64,000 nt of DNA from Metaclostridioides mangenotii. GTDB lineage: Bacteria; Bacillota; Clostridia; Peptostreptococcales; Peptostreptococcaceae. The DNA lies in the NCBI RefSeq assembly GCF_017873185.1, contig NZ_JAGGJX010000002.1:434001-498000 (forward strand), in the 5' to 3' direction. The position numbers and the translations under genes were made by a program. Below the pieces are notes generated by a model that saw only the letters and a list, made by a program, of their open reading frames with translations, had not been told where the DNA came from and did not search any database. Within the stretch, counting starts at the first letter, position 1. Every line of letters begins with the position of its first letter. Below, in pieces: positions 34,589-43,716 of this stretch.

Positions 34589-35686
34589 ATGAAAACTATT
34601 TGTTATTTGGCTGATGGATCAAATCCTCATACTCTAAAGTATTGTAGTTTTTTTAAAGACAGAGGATACAAGATACATGTTATTTCTTTAAATGGAGGAT
34701 ATATGGATGGTGTAGATATACACGATCTAGGTTCTAATGTTGAAGAAGTGAAAAATGAAAGTGTATTTAAAAAAACTGGTTATTTAAGCTATATAAAAGA
34801 AGTAAAAAAACTTGTAAATCAAATAAAGCCGGATATTTTGCATGCACAATACGCAAGTAGCTATGGTTTTATTGGAAGTTTAGTTGGATACCACCCATTT
34901 GTAGTATCGGTATGGGGGACTGATGTTTACGACTTCCCTAATAACGGTTTTTTACAAAAACAGATAATTAAGCACAACTTTAGAAAAGCTGATTATATTT
35001 TTTCAAATAGTAGAGATATGGCTAAAGAAGCTAATAAATATACAAAAAAACATGTGGATGTAACTTTTTTTGGAGTTGATATGGATAGATTTAAACCTAT
35101 TGAAGTTGAAAAAAGTGAAGGTTTCACAATTGGAATTATAAAAAGTTTAGAAAAAAAATACGGGATAGAGTATCTTATTAGAGCATTTAAAGCAATTAAA
35201 GATGAATATAGAGACAAAAAGATAACTTTAAAAATAGGCGGATCTGGAACTCAAAGAGAAAACTTAGAAACTCTAGCTAAAGAGCTTGGAGTGGAAGAGG
35301 ATGTTGAATTTTTAGGAAGAATATCTCCTGAAGATGTAGCGAAGACTTTTAATTCATTCGATGTTTCTGTATTTCCATCACTTAGAGAAGGTTTTGGGGT
35401 TGCAGCAATCGAGTCTGAGGCGTGTGAAGTGCCAGTTGTAGTTACAAATGTAGGAGGTCATCCAGAGTCATTAGATAATGGTAAGACAGGTCTAATAGTC
35501 GAGCCAAAGGATCCTGAAGGTTTAAAAAATGCTATTATAAAGATAATGGAAGATGATGAACTTAGATTTAACATGGGCAAGGCTGGCAGAGTTTTTGTCG
35601 GGGAAAATTACGAGGTTAATTCTAACTTTACCGATATTGGAAAGATATATGAAGATATTTTAGATAAAAATAATAACGAAAAATAA
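34589..35686 (+). CDS. Family 4 glycosyltransferase
   Basis: This 365-residue GT-B enzyme starts 5 nt after ugd. The N-terminal half has ILHAQYASSYGFIGSLVGYH and VVSVWGTDVYDF. The donor-binding half has GIIKSLEKKYGIEYLIRAFK and the family motif SLREGFGVAAIESEACEVPV (E-x7-E). Such enzymes retain the anomeric configuration of a nucleotide sugar. It lies between ugd and the dehydratase gene, so it may use one of their products. The linkage is unknown. Confidence 0.92.
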   Translation: MKTICYLADGSNPHTLKYCSFFKDRGYKIHVISLNGGYMDGVDIHDLGSNVEEVKNESVFKKTGYLSYIKEVKKLVNQIKPDILHAQYASSYGFIGSLVGYHPFVVSVWGTDVYDFPNNGFLQKQIIKHNFRKADYIFSNSRDMAKEANKYTKKHVDVTFFGVDMDRFKPIEVEKSEGFTIGIIKSLEKKYGIEYLIRAFKAIKDEYRDKKITLKIGGSGTQRENLETLAKELGVEEDVEFLGRISPEDVAKTFNSFDVSVFPSLREGFGVAAIESEACEVPVVVTNVGGHPESLDNGKTGLIVEPKDPEGLKNAIIKIMEDDELRFNMGKAGRVFVGENYEVNSNFTDIGKIYEDILDKNNNEK

Positions 35687-35768
35687 TAAAGTAATTTATA
35701 AGCTATGCTATAATTAGTGTAGCTTTTATTGTTGTATAAAAGATTTATAATCGAGAGATTAATTTTTA

Positions 35769-35810
35769 TTTTAGATATAGAACTAAGAATTTTAGATATA
35801 GAACTAAGAG
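35769..35810 (+). repeat. Tandem 21-bp direct repeat upstream of the NDP-sugar dehydratase gene
   Basis: TTTTAGATATAGAACTAAGA plus one base occurs twice in direct tandem (35769-35789 and 35790-35810), differing only in the last base. It lies in the 164-nt gap after the family 4 transferase gene, 40 nt before the next start. Confidence 0.85.
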
Positions 35811-35850
35811 CTTAGAGGCATAATATAGATGTAAAGGAGGTCGTGCAGAC

Positions 35851-37767
35851 ATGGAAAGAAGGTTTAGACTGAGCAGAGATAGTTTTTTAGCAAAGTTGTT
35901 AAAAAGGCATTCATTTAGACATATGATGTTGGTTGTATTAGATGCAATATGTATATTAGTAGCATTTGAGTTGTCTTTAAATCTTACAACTACATCAACG
36001 GGCTTTTATATAAAAGGAAACTTTATTCCATTAATAGTGTATATCATCCTTCATATTATTACGTTTATTATATTTAGGTGTTACAGCACACTTTGGAGAT
36101 ATGCGGGTGAAGAGGGAATAATATCAATTTTTGCTGCAACATTTGCATACTTAATACCAGTGGTTATTGTACACAAAGTTATTGGCTACAATTATTCTGT
36201 ATTATTTTATATTTTAAATACGATATCTATAATAATGTTTACACTTGGATACAGAATAACATACAGGGCTATAAAAATCATTATTAACAGGACTTCTATG
36301 CAGGAGGGAATTTCAAATGTACTTATAATAGGTGCAGGGAATGCTGGTGAGATGGTAGTTCAGGAATTAAATAGAAATCCCAGACTCAGAAAATCACCTG
36401 TTGCCATAATAGACGATGATCCAAATAAAAGAGGAAGAGTGATTCACAATGTGAAGATTGTTGGCACTTCTGATGAAATTCCTGAAATTGTCGACAAGTA
36501 CGAAGTAAATGAGATTATTTTCTCGATAGCGAATATAAATAATCAAAAAAAGAAGGATATTATAGATATCTGTAAAAATACAAATAGCAAAATAAAAACA
36601 ATACCAGGAATCTACGAGATCATCGACGGAAAAGTAAATATTAAGCAGATTAGAGATGTAAGAATTGAAGATTTATTGGGTAGAGAACCGATAGAAGTTG
36701 ATTATAAAGATATAAGTAACTATATAGCAGGTAAAAATGTAATAGTTACAGGAGGAGGCGGATCGATTGGTTCAGAGCTTTGCAGGCAAATTGCAAGCTT
36801 CAACCCAAATAGATTAATAATCCTAGACAACTACGAGAACAATGCTTACGCAATACAACAGGAGCTTATTAGAAAGTATGGGGACAAGCTTGATCTGGTA
36901 GTTGTAATAGCTTCGATTAGAGAGAAGAAAAGATTAGATGAAATATTCGATATGTATAGACCTGAGATAGTATTCCATGCAGCTGCGCATAAACACGTGC
37001 CACTTATGGAATTTAGCCCGAGTGAAGCTATAAAAAACAATATATTTGGAACATTAAATACAGCTAAAGTTGCATCTAAGTACAATGTAGAGAGATTTGT
37101 ACTTATATCTACGGATAAAGCTGTTAACCCTACAAATATAATGGGAGCTACTAAAAGAGCTGCTGAAATGATTATACAGACTATGAATGAAGAGAGTAAA
37201 ACAGAATTTGTAGCCGTAAGATTTGGAAATGTATTAGGAAGCAATGGAAGTGTAATTCCACTGTTCAAGAAGCAAATAGAAGACGGAGGACCAGTGACAG
37301 TAACTCATCCTATGATAATCAGGTACTTTATGACGATCCCAGAAGCTGTTGGGCTAGTTATTCAAGCAGGAGCTATGGCTAAAGGCGGAGAGATATTTGT
37401 ACTTGATATGGGCGAGCCTGTAAAGATTTTAGATCTTGCAAATAACTTGATTAAATTTAGCGGGTTGGAGCCGGGAGTAGACATTAAGATAAAATTTACT
37501 GGACTTAGACCAGGAGAAAAACTTTACGAAGAACTACTTATGTCGGAAGAAGGTCTTTTAGAGACGAGACATAAAAAAATATTTATAGGTAAACCGATTA
37601 ATATAAATAGAGAAAAAATCGATAAAATATTAAAAGAGTTACAAATGGTTACAGAGGACGAGGAGACCGATAAAATAGAATCATTGATGAAAACATTGGT
37701 TACTACCTATACAACCGCTGAGAAGGCAAATGAGAGGGAGATAGCTATAACAAAAATTGATGATTAG
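35851..37767 (+). CDS. Membrane-bound NDP-sugar 4,6-dehydratase/epimerase (CapD/PglF type)
   Basis: This 638-residue protein has four N-terminal membrane segments (about 20-140), a first Rossmann-like domain (VLIIGAGNAGEMVVQEL, about 155) and the catalytic SDR domain from about 292. The SDR domain shows VTGGGGSIGSEL, HAAAHKHVPLME, STDKAVNPTNIMGATKR and VRFGNVLGSNGSVIP. In this long class the usual Tyr of YxxxK is replaced by Met before the Lys, as seen here (IMGATK). Known relatives convert UDP-GlcNAc to the 4-keto-6-deoxy sugar or epimerise it. It provides a deoxy or amino sugar for the surface polymer. AAGGAGG precedes the start. Confidence 0.9.
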   Translation: MERRFRLSRDSFLAKLLKRHSFRHMMLVVLDAICILVAFELSLNLTTTSTGFYIKGNFIPLIVYIILHIITFIIFRCYSTLWRYAGEEGIISIFAATFAYLIPVVIVHKVIGYNYSVLFYILNTISIIMFTLGYRITYRAIKIIINRTSMQEGISNVLIIGAGNAGEMVVQELNRNPRLRKSPVAIIDDDPNKRGRVIHNVKIVGTSDEIPEIVDKYEVNEIIFSIANINNQKKKDIIDICKNTNSKIKTIPGIYEIIDGKVNIKQIRDVRIEDLLGREPIEVDYKDISNYIAGKNVIVTGGGGSIGSELCRQIASFNPNRLIILDNYENNAYAIQQELIRKYGDKLDLVVVIASIREKKRLDEIFDMYRPEIVFHAAAHKHVPLMEFSPSEAIKNNIFGTLNTAKVASKYNVERFVLISTDKAVNPTNIMGATKRAAEMIIQTMNEESKTEFVAVRFGNVLGSNGSVIPLFKKQIEDGGPVTVTHPMIIRYFMTIPEAVGLVIQAGAMAKGGEIFVLDMGEPVKILDLANNLIKFSGLEPGVDIKIKFTGLRPGEKLYEELLMSEEGLLETRHKKIFIGKPININREKIDKILKELQMVTEDEETDKIESLMKTLVTTYTTAEKANEREIAITKIDD

Positions 37768-37846
37768 TTACATTAGTTACAATTTCGTTTGTATTTATTA
37801 AAAAAAGGACTAAAAATAGAAACATTTATTACTAAAAATAGGAAAA

Positions 37847-37899
37847 ATTACAAAAATGTTACAAAAAGGGTTGCAAATTTTTTCCACATAGGTTAGTAT
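37847..37899 (+). promoter_or_regulatory. WalR-type box and promoter of the SH3-NlpC/P60 gene
   Basis: On the minus strand 37863-37847 reads TGTAAC-N5-TGTAAT. Seven bases downstream is TTGCAA (37871-37876), and TAGTAT (37894-37899) follows after 17 nt. The box is placed as for an activator just upstream of the -35. Confidence 0.65.
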
Positions 37900-37963
37900 A
37901 TTAATTAGTTGTTTTGAGAAAGTAACAAATTTGTAAATAATAGATATGGGGGAAATTTTAACT

Positions 37964-38683
37964 ATGATAACTAAGAGTAAAAGAAACATATTCAAAAAGA
38001 CAATCGCTATGGTATTGATATCAGGATTCGTACTGATGGAAGGAATGGCAATTCAAGCTAGTGCAGCAGAAACTACAGATAGTACAGAGCCAACTGCAAT
38101 AGTAAATGAATGTGACTTTTTAAATATGAGAAGCTCAGCTGGCGTAAGCGGGAGAGTTGTAGGAAGAATAAACACTGGAGATAAAGTAGACGTTTTAGAT
38201 ATGCACTACAATGGATGGGTACAAATAAAAACTGTTGATAATGTAAAAGGTTGGGTAAACGGAAGATACTTAACTATAAAAGGTGGAACACCAAACAAAG
38301 GAAACAGTGACAAAGTAGAGAGTATATTAAAGCTTGCTTATCAACAACAAGGTAAACCATATAGATGGGGAGCTACTGGACCTAACTCATTTGATTGTTC
38401 AGGATTCACTTCTTACGTTTATAAAAACGGTGCTGGAATAACTATACCAAGAGTATCAAGAAGCCAAGCTACAGTTGGAACTTATGTAAACAGAGCTAGT
38501 TTACAACCAGGAGATCTAGTATTCTTCGGTTCAGGTAAAAGTATAACTCACGTTGGTATGTATGTAGGAGATCAAAAATTCATACATTCACCACAAACAG
38601 GAGATGTAGTAAAAGTTAGCAAAATGGATACTGGAAGCTACTCTAAGAGATTTATAACAGCAAGACGTATAGTACAAAACTAA
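37964..38683 (+). CDS. Secreted SH3-NlpC/P60 cell wall endopeptidase
   Basis: The protein has 239 residues from the ATG at 37964. The ATG at 37946 lies before the GGGGGAA site. A signal peptide ends at QASA (about 35). An SH3b domain follows (about 44-105: NMRSSAGVSGRVVGRI, KGWVNGRYL). The NlpC/P60 domain covers about 120-239. Catalytic residues are Cys in FDCSGFTSYV, His in SITHVGMYVG and a second His in FIHSP. It cuts stem peptides of peptidoglycan, usually between D-Glu and diaminopimelate. The WalR-type box suggests control by the wall stress/growth system. It shares its catalytic half with the next gene. Confidence 0.92.
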   Translation: MITKSKRNIFKKTIAMVLISGFVLMEGMAIQASAAETTDSTEPTAIVNECDFLNMRSSAGVSGRVVGRINTGDKVDVLDMHYNGWVQIKTVDNVKGWVNGRYLTIKGGTPNKGNSDKVESILKLAYQQQGKPYRWGATGPNSFDCSGFTSYVYKNGAGITIPRVSRSQATVGTYVNRASLQPGDLVFFGSGKSITHVGMYVGDQKFIHSPQTGDVVKVSKMDTGSYSKRFITARRIVQN

Positions 38684-38775
38684 TAAGCGAGTACTAAACT
38701 AATAAACAATAAGATTAAAAAACTACAATAATATGATAATTACAAATACATAGTTAAAAACAACTTAAATTATAT

Positions 38776-38806
38776 ACAGTAGAGATATTTATCTCTACTG
38801 TTTTTT
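38776..38806 (+). terminator. Terminator of the SH3-NlpC/P60 gene
   Basis: ACAGTAGAGAT/ATCTCTACTGT arms are followed by six T. Confidence 0.9.
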
Positions 38807-38927
38807 ATTGTCTAATTATATTCATTTATAGTTTCATATTTTATATTCCAAATGTATTGGATTATAAATAATTAAAAAGCCTGCCTTGTATAAAAAGTAG
38901 TCAAAATATATGATGGGATATCAAAAG

Positions 38928-39056
38928 AAACAAAGATATTACAGAAAAAATAAGAAAAGTTACAAAAATATTACAAAAAAGGGTTGTAATTTTTTTGGAT
39001 ATAGTATAGAATCATATTTATGAATTAGAAAAGTAACAAAATAGTAACAAAAAATT
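38928..39056 (+). promoter_or_regulatory. Promoter region with two WalR-type boxes (second NlpC/P60 gene)
   Basis: A WalR-type box (38959-38975; minus strand TGTAAT-N5-TGTAAC) is followed by TTGTAA (38984-38989) and, 17 nt later, TAGAAT (39007-39012). A second box (39033-39049; TGTTAC-N5-TGTTAC) lies in the leader. The whole block is repeated at 39928-40053. Confidence 0.65.
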
Positions 39057-39110
39057 ACAAGGTCATAAAAAGTAACAGAATGATTACTTTTAATATATGG
39101 GGGCAAAGAT

Positions 39111-39674
39111 ATGATGGAAATAAGAAATATAAGGTTCAAAAAAATATTAGCAGGAGTACTAATAGCGGCTTTTGCACTTTTAGAAGGTCAAGTAGTTGCT
39201 AATGCGGTTGAAGCAGATTCTCAATCAATGGTATCTCAGACAATTGAAAGTAGCGTTCTGCTTAATAAAAATTTAGTTGCTGCTAATAATGAACAAAACT
39301 CTAAAGTAAAGAAAGTTCTCGATTTAGCTTATAAGCAACAAGGTAAACCGTACAAATGGGGAGCTACTGGTCCTGACTCATTTGATTGTTCAGGATTTAC
39401 AACTTACGCTTACAAAAATGCAGCTAGTGTAACTCTTCCAAGAGTATCTAGAGATCAGGCTACAGCTGGTACTAAAGTTGAGAGAAATAACCTTAAAGAA
39501 GGAGATTTAGTATTCTTTGGATCAGGTGGAAGCATAACACATGTTGGTATGTATGTAGGAGATCAAAAATTTATACATTCACCACAAACCGGAGATGTAG
39601 TAAAAGTTACAAAAATGGATACAGGAAGTTATTCAAATAGATTTATAACGGCAAGACGTATAATACAAGAGTAG
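39111..39674 (+). CDS. Secreted NlpC/P60 cell wall endopeptidase without SH3 domain
   Basis: This 187-residue protein has a signal peptide (GVLIAAFALLEGQVVANA, to about 36), a short linker of about 30 residues and an NlpC/P60 domain. That domain has the same catalytic triad surroundings as the preceding gene (FDCSGFTTYA, SITHVGMYVG, FIHSP). The SH3b domain is missing, so substrate targeting must differ. The strong identity of the catalytic halves indicates local duplication. The start may be the first or second ATG. Regulatory and terminator copies without a coding region follow at 39928-40176. Confidence 0.92.
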   Translation: MMEIRNIRFKKILAGVLIAAFALLEGQVVANAVEADSQSMVSQTIESSVLLNKNLVAANNEQNSKVKKVLDLAYKQQGKPYKWGATGPDSFDCSGFTTYAYKNAASVTLPRVSRDQATAGTKVERNNLKEGDLVFFGSGGSITHVGMYVGDQKFIHSPQTGDVVKVTKMDTGSYSNRFITARRIIQE

Positions 39675-39755
39675 TAAATTAAACTCACTAAACCAGCAAA
39701 AAGAATAGACTATTTAACCTAGTCAATCTTTTTAAATTTAATATATACCTTTTAT

Positions 39756-39800
39756 GTAAAACAGCAGAGGAAATAATTTCCTCTGCTGTTTTACTTATTT
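39756..39800 (+). terminator. Terminator of the second NlpC/P60 gene
   Basis: Perfect 19-bp arms (39756-39774 and 39776-39794) around one base are followed by T-rich sequence. Confidence 0.9.
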
Positions 39801-39927
39801 TTAAAGAAGATCTAAATATTGATTTAATAGTTTCTTCTTTTATATGCTAGTTGGATCAGTATATAAGAAATAATGAAAGTTTAACTCATATAAATAAGAA
39901 ATCGAAATAAGCAAAGAAATTAAAAGG

Positions 39928-40176
39928 AACAAAGATATTACGGGAAAATTATGTAAAGTTACAAAAATATTACAAAAAAGGGTTGTAATATTTTGGAATA
40001 TAGTATAAAATCGTATTTATGAATTAAAAAGTAACAAAATAGTAACAAAAAATCCAGAGACGATAAAAGTAAAAGAATAGACGATTTAACCTTGTCAGTC
40101 TTTTAAATTTAATATATACCTTCTAAGTAAAACAGCAGAGGACATAATTTTCTTTGCTGTTTTACTTTATTTTTAA
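39928..40176 (+). pseudogene. Ghost gene: promoter and terminator copies without a coding region
   Basis: 39928-40053 repeats the promoter region of the second NlpC/P60 gene (38928-39056), with a WalR-type box at 39958-39974, TTGTAA at 39983, TAAAAT at 40006 and another box at 40031-40047. It is followed at once by 40075-40176, a copy of the 3' flank and terminator at 39703-39805. The coding region that should lie between is absent. The terminator copy carries mismatches that weaken its stem. If still active, the promoter would give a non-coding RNA of about 150 nt. Confidence 0.75.
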
Positions 40177-40229
40177 GATGGTCTATACGACAACACTTTT
40201 ATTAACAATAATTGTAAAATTTAATATTA

Positions 40230-40321
40230 ATGTCATTAATTGACATATAATATAGAACTTCGTTATACTAAATAAGTACGTGTAATAAATAGGCAACAAA
40301 GCAAGTAACAAAATAATTACA
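40230..40321 (+). promoter_or_regulatory. Promoter and WalR-type box of the Cwp19-like gene
   Basis: TTGACA (40240-40245) and TTATAC (40263-40268) are 17 nt apart. ATGTCA-N5-TGACAT (40230-40246) overlaps the -35 and looks like an operator. A WalR-type box (40305-40321; minus strand TGTAAT-N5-TGTTAC) lies in the leader, 23 nt before the start codon. Confidence 0.6.
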
Positions 40322-40344
40322 AAAGAGAAACAGGGGGAAATGAT

Positions 40345-42462
40345 ATGAAGAAAATAGGTTCAATATTTCTGGCCTTTATAATGGTATTCACATTCACTGG
40401 TGCAAGTGCATCTGCTCAGACTAAAAGCAATAAAGAGATGAGAGCTGCATGGATATCAACTGTGTACAATATAGACTGGCCATCGACTAAGAACAACGAA
40501 GCAAAACAAAAACAAGAGTACATAAATTTACTAAATAAATTACAAAGTACAGGAATAAATACTGTAGTAGTTCAAGTAAGACCTAAGTCAGACACAATAT
40601 ACAAATCAAAAATAAATACTTGGTCTGAATACTTAACAGGTGTACAAGGTAAAGATCCTGGATATGATCCACTGCCATTCTTGATAGAAGAGGCTCACAA
40701 GAGGGGGATGGAGTTTCACGCATGGTTTAACCCTTACAGAGTTACAATGGCTGATGAGAGCTTAAGTAAGCTTCCTGTAAACCATCCAGCAATTAAAAAT
40801 CCAGGTTGGGTAGTAAAACATGGCAATAAGTACTACTATAACCCGGGATTACCTGAAGTTAAGAAGTATATAGTAGATAGCGTTATGGAAGTTGTAAACA
40901 ATTACGATATAGACGGAGTTCACTTTGACGATTACTTCTATCCAGGTACTAGCTTTAATGATGATGACGCATACGCTAAGTATGGAAATGGTGCAAACAA
41001 AGATAATTGGAGAAGAGAAAATGTAAATGATCTTTTAAGACAAGTAAAGGCTGCTGTAAAAGCTTCTAAACCAAATGTGGTATTTGGTGTCAGCCCAGCA
41101 GGTATATGGAGAAATAAATCGGCTTCAGAGCCTACAGGTTCAGATACTAGCGGAAATGAAAGTTATGTAGGTACATATGCAGATACTAGAGCATGGATAA
41201 AACAAGGTCTTGTAGATTATGTAGTGCCACAACTTTATTGGCCAATAGGTTTAAAAGCTGCTGACTATTCAAAGCTTGTAGCATGGTGGGCAAATGAAGT
41301 TAAAGGTACCAATGTAGATTTATATATAGGACAAGGAATATATAAACAAGGACAAAGTAGTTACGGTGGACAAAATGTAGCTAAAGAAATTGTTGAACAA
41401 GTAGAATTAAATAGAAAATATCCTGAAATAAAGGGAAGTATGTATTTCTCAGCTAAAGATATAGTTAACAGTGCAACAATACAAAATGATTTAAAGAAAC
41501 TATACCCTAAGGAAGTAACACCTCCTGAAGTTGAACCTGAAAATGTGAAAGTTGAAAAACTAGAGGGAAATACTAGATACGAAACAGCGGTTGAAATAAG
41601 TAAAAAAGGTTGGGCAGAGGGATCAGATACAGTAGTTTTGGTAAACGGGTATTCAATAGTAGATGGAATTACTTCTACGCCACTTGCAACTACTGATGGA
41701 GCTCCAACACTACTAGTGGAAAAAGATAAAATAGGTACTACAACAACAAATGAATTAAAGAGATTAAACCCTAAACATGTAATACTAATAGGTGGAGAAA
41801 ACTCAATAGGATCAACAGTTGAAGATTCAATAAAAGGTTTAGGATCTGATATAACAATAGATAGAGTTGGCGGATCAGATAGGTACGACACATCTCTATT
41901 AATTGCTGAAAAAGTAGCAGAAAAGAACGATATAAACAAAGTATATGTAACTAGTGGAACAGGGGAAGCGGATTCGCTATCTATAGCTTCAAAAGCTGGA
42001 GCAGAAAAACAACCGATAGTATTAACTTCAAAAGATGATATAAGCACTGGAATATACAATTGGATTAAAGAGAAGGACGTAAAAGATGCTTACTTTATAG
42101 GAGGAACAGCAAGTATTTCTGACAAGGTAATAACTAAAGTAGACTCAATAGTTGCATCTGACGTATCTAAGAACAGAATAGCAGGAAACGATAGACAAGA
42201 GACAAATGCAAAAGTAATAGAGAAGTTTTATCCAGAGCAAACTTACAGCTCTGTATTTGTAAGCAAGAGCGACCAGTTAGTAGACGCACTAACAGCTGGA
42301 CCACTAGCTGCAAAAACTAATTCACCAGTAGTACTGCTTGGAAATAGTATAAGTGCTACACAAAGTACAGTTTTAGATGTTAAAAAATCTGAATTAGTAT
42401 ACGAAATAGGTGGAGGAATTAATAAAACTGCTTTAATTAGATTATTAAACTTAATAGCTTAA
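40345..42462 (+). CDS. cwp19: Cwp19-like peptidoglycan hydrolase (GHL10 domain with CWB2 repeats)
   Basis: This 705-residue protein has a signal peptide ending at SASA (about 24). A glycosyl-hydrolase-like GHL10 (DUF187) domain covers about 30-385, with MRAAWISTVYNIDWP, VVVQVRPKSDTIY, FHAWFNPYRV, GVHFDDYFYPG and VVPQLYWPIG. Three CWB2 repeats start at about 406 (LEGNTRYETA), 508 (VGGSDRYDTS) and 612 (IAGNDRQETN). C. difficile Cwp19 has this arrangement and is known as a lytic transglycosylase. The gene also stands next to NlpC/P60 and LCP genes there. The activity is therefore a strong inference. Confidence 0.9.
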   Translation: MKKIGSIFLAFIMVFTFTGASASAQTKSNKEMRAAWISTVYNIDWPSTKNNEAKQKQEYINLLNKLQSTGINTVVVQVRPKSDTIYKSKINTWSEYLTGVQGKDPGYDPLPFLIEEAHKRGMEFHAWFNPYRVTMADESLSKLPVNHPAIKNPGWVVKHGNKYYYNPGLPEVKKYIVDSVMEVVNNYDIDGVHFDDYFYPGTSFNDDDAYAKYGNGANKDNWRRENVNDLLRQVKAAVKASKPNVVFGVSPAGIWRNKSASEPTGSDTSGNESYVGTYADTRAWIKQGLVDYVVPQLYWPIGLKAADYSKLVAWWANEVKGTNVDLYIGQGIYKQGQSSYGGQNVAKEIVEQVELNRKYPEIKGSMYFSAKDIVNSATIQNDLKKLYPKEVTPPEVEPENVKVEKLEGNTRYETAVEISKKGWAEGSDTVVLVNGYSIVDGITSTPLATTDGAPTLLVEKDKIGTTTTNELKRLNPKHVILIGGENSIGSTVEDSIKGLGSDITIDRVGGSDRYDTSLLIAEKVAEKNDINKVYVTSGTGEADSLSIASKAGAEKQPIVLTSKDDISTGIYNWIKEKDVKDAYFIGGTASISDKVITKVDSIVASDVSKNRIAGNDRQETNAKVIEKFYPEQTYSSVFVSKSDQLVDALTAGPLAAKTNSPVVLLGNSISATQSTVLDVKKSELVYEIGGGINKTALIRLLNLIA

Positions 42463-42513
42463 AAGCTTAATCGGCAATACACCAGTTAAATTAGAATTTT
42501 ATTACAACTAAAG

Positions 42514-42551
42514 AAGCACTTTGAAGAAATAAAATCTTCAAAGTGCTTTTA
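42514..42551. terminator. Bidirectional terminator between cwp19 and the LCP gene
   Basis: Perfect 14-bp arms (42514-42527 and 42535-42548) lie between two convergent genes. Confidence 0.85.
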
Positions 42552-42581
42552 ATTTGCAGTGATTAATAATTAATTACAATG

Positions 42582-43556
42582 TTACTCATTATCTGGGTTG
42601 TATTCTTTATCCTCGAATATAAAATCGTGTAGGATACTGATAGAATCTTCTTCAAACCTTAAAACCCAACCAGCATTTCCATAAATACCACCTGTACTGT
42701 GAACTTCATCATCAATAGGGAATTCAAATTGTTTAATATTGAAGTCTCCTATTTTAAGCACTTCTGTTCCTAAAGCCAGTATCTCATTAGGTTTCATATT
42801 AGTCTTAACATATGGTAAAACAGCATTCATAAGTTGAGGATATTTAGTAATAGGAAGTTCTTTAACCGAGTTTAGTATACTTTGCATAACCTCTCTCTGT
42901 CTTTTATCTCTTTCAAAAGCTGTATCGTTGTGTCTGATACGTGTGAAAGATAGAGCTTGATATCCATTTAAAGTTTGCTCGCCTGATTTCTTAATATACT
43001 CGATCTTAGTCTTTTTCTTACCCTTGTACCATTCATAAGTCTCTGGAATAAATTTATTTAACTCTTTAATGTATCCCTTTTCTACATTGACTTTAACCCC
43101 ACCTAAAGTATCTATTATATACATAAATGATTCAAAGTCTACAGTAGCGTAGTAATTGATATCTATCTCGAAGTTTTGCTCGATAGTCTCAATTAATAAA
43201 TCAGCTCCTCCATAGACATTAGCATGTGTCAATTTCTGATTGCCATGCCCTGGTATATCCACATAAGAATCACGTGCAAGAGATGTTAGTTTAACACTTC
43301 CGTGTTTACCATCGATAGTCAATATCATCATAGCATCTGATCTAGACTTGTCCTCATCTGGCCTCGCATCTGTACCCATCAATAAGATATTTGTTATTCC
43401 CTCTTCATACTTATAATCTAAGTTATCCAAAGCAGAGTTTCCAATGCTAGAATCGTGAATAGAAGATAATTTATAATAAAAATATCCATATACCCCAGCT
43501 GGGAAAGCTACAACAAGAATAGCCAAAAAGATAACAAATTTCTTAAGTTTTGACAT
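42582..43556 (-). CDS. LytR-CpsA-Psr (LCP) family ligase, copy 1
   Basis: The protein has 324 residues from the ATG at 43556, which has GAAGGGA upstream; longer upstream frames have no ribosome site. One N-terminal membrane anchor (FVIFLAILVVAFPAGVYGYF) is followed by the external LCP domain: ILLMGTDARPDEDKSRSDAM, LARDSYVDIPGHGNQKLTHA and SFTRIRHNDTAFERDKRQRE. The conserved Arg and Asp residues that hold the polyprenyl-phosphate head are present. LCP enzymes transfer polymers from undecaprenyl carriers to the wall. Next to the polysaccharide cluster this should attach the PSII-type polymer, as LcpA/LcpB are reported to do in C. difficile. Confidence 0.92.
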   Translation of the reverse strand: MSKLKKFVIFLAILVVAFPAGVYGYFYYKLSSIHDSSIGNSALDNLDYKYEEGITNILLMGTDARPDEDKSRSDAMMILTIDGKHGSVKLTSLARDSYVDIPGHGNQKLTHANVYGGADLLIETIEQNFEIDINYYATVDFESFMYIIDTLGGVKVNVEKGYIKELNKFIPETYEWYKGKKKTKIEYIKKSGEQTLNGYQALSFTRIRHNDTAFERDKRQREVMQSILNSVKELPITKYPQLMNAVLPYVKTNMKPNEILALGTEVLKIGDFNIKQFEFPIDDEVHSTGGIYGNAGWVLRFEEDSISILHDFIFEDKEYNPDNE

Positions 43557-43605
43557 ATATATCCCTTCTTTCTGATTTTTCGTGGGTTTTAACATCGTAC
43601 ACCTA

Positions 43606-43634
43606 ATTATAATAAAGTATGGGAATTTATTCAA
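43606..43634 (-). promoter_or_regulatory. Promoter of LCP copy 1
   Basis: On the minus strand TTGAAT (43634-43629) and TATAAT (43611-43606) are 17 nt apart. Confidence 0.65.
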
Positions 43635-43716
43635 TAGAATATTTTGGTGTATATTATGAATAAAGTATGAATTAAGTGAAATAACGTCGACAGATCAAGT
43701 TCTATATATCGAGAGA

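Noticed and set aside
36846-37268. 140-codon open frame on the minus strand inside the NDP-sugar dehydratase gene
   Set aside because: It lies opposite a fully conserved catalytic domain, has no ribosome site and encodes a low-quality hydrophobic sequence. The same holds for the other long antisense frames, such as 41361-42059 and 51273-51665.
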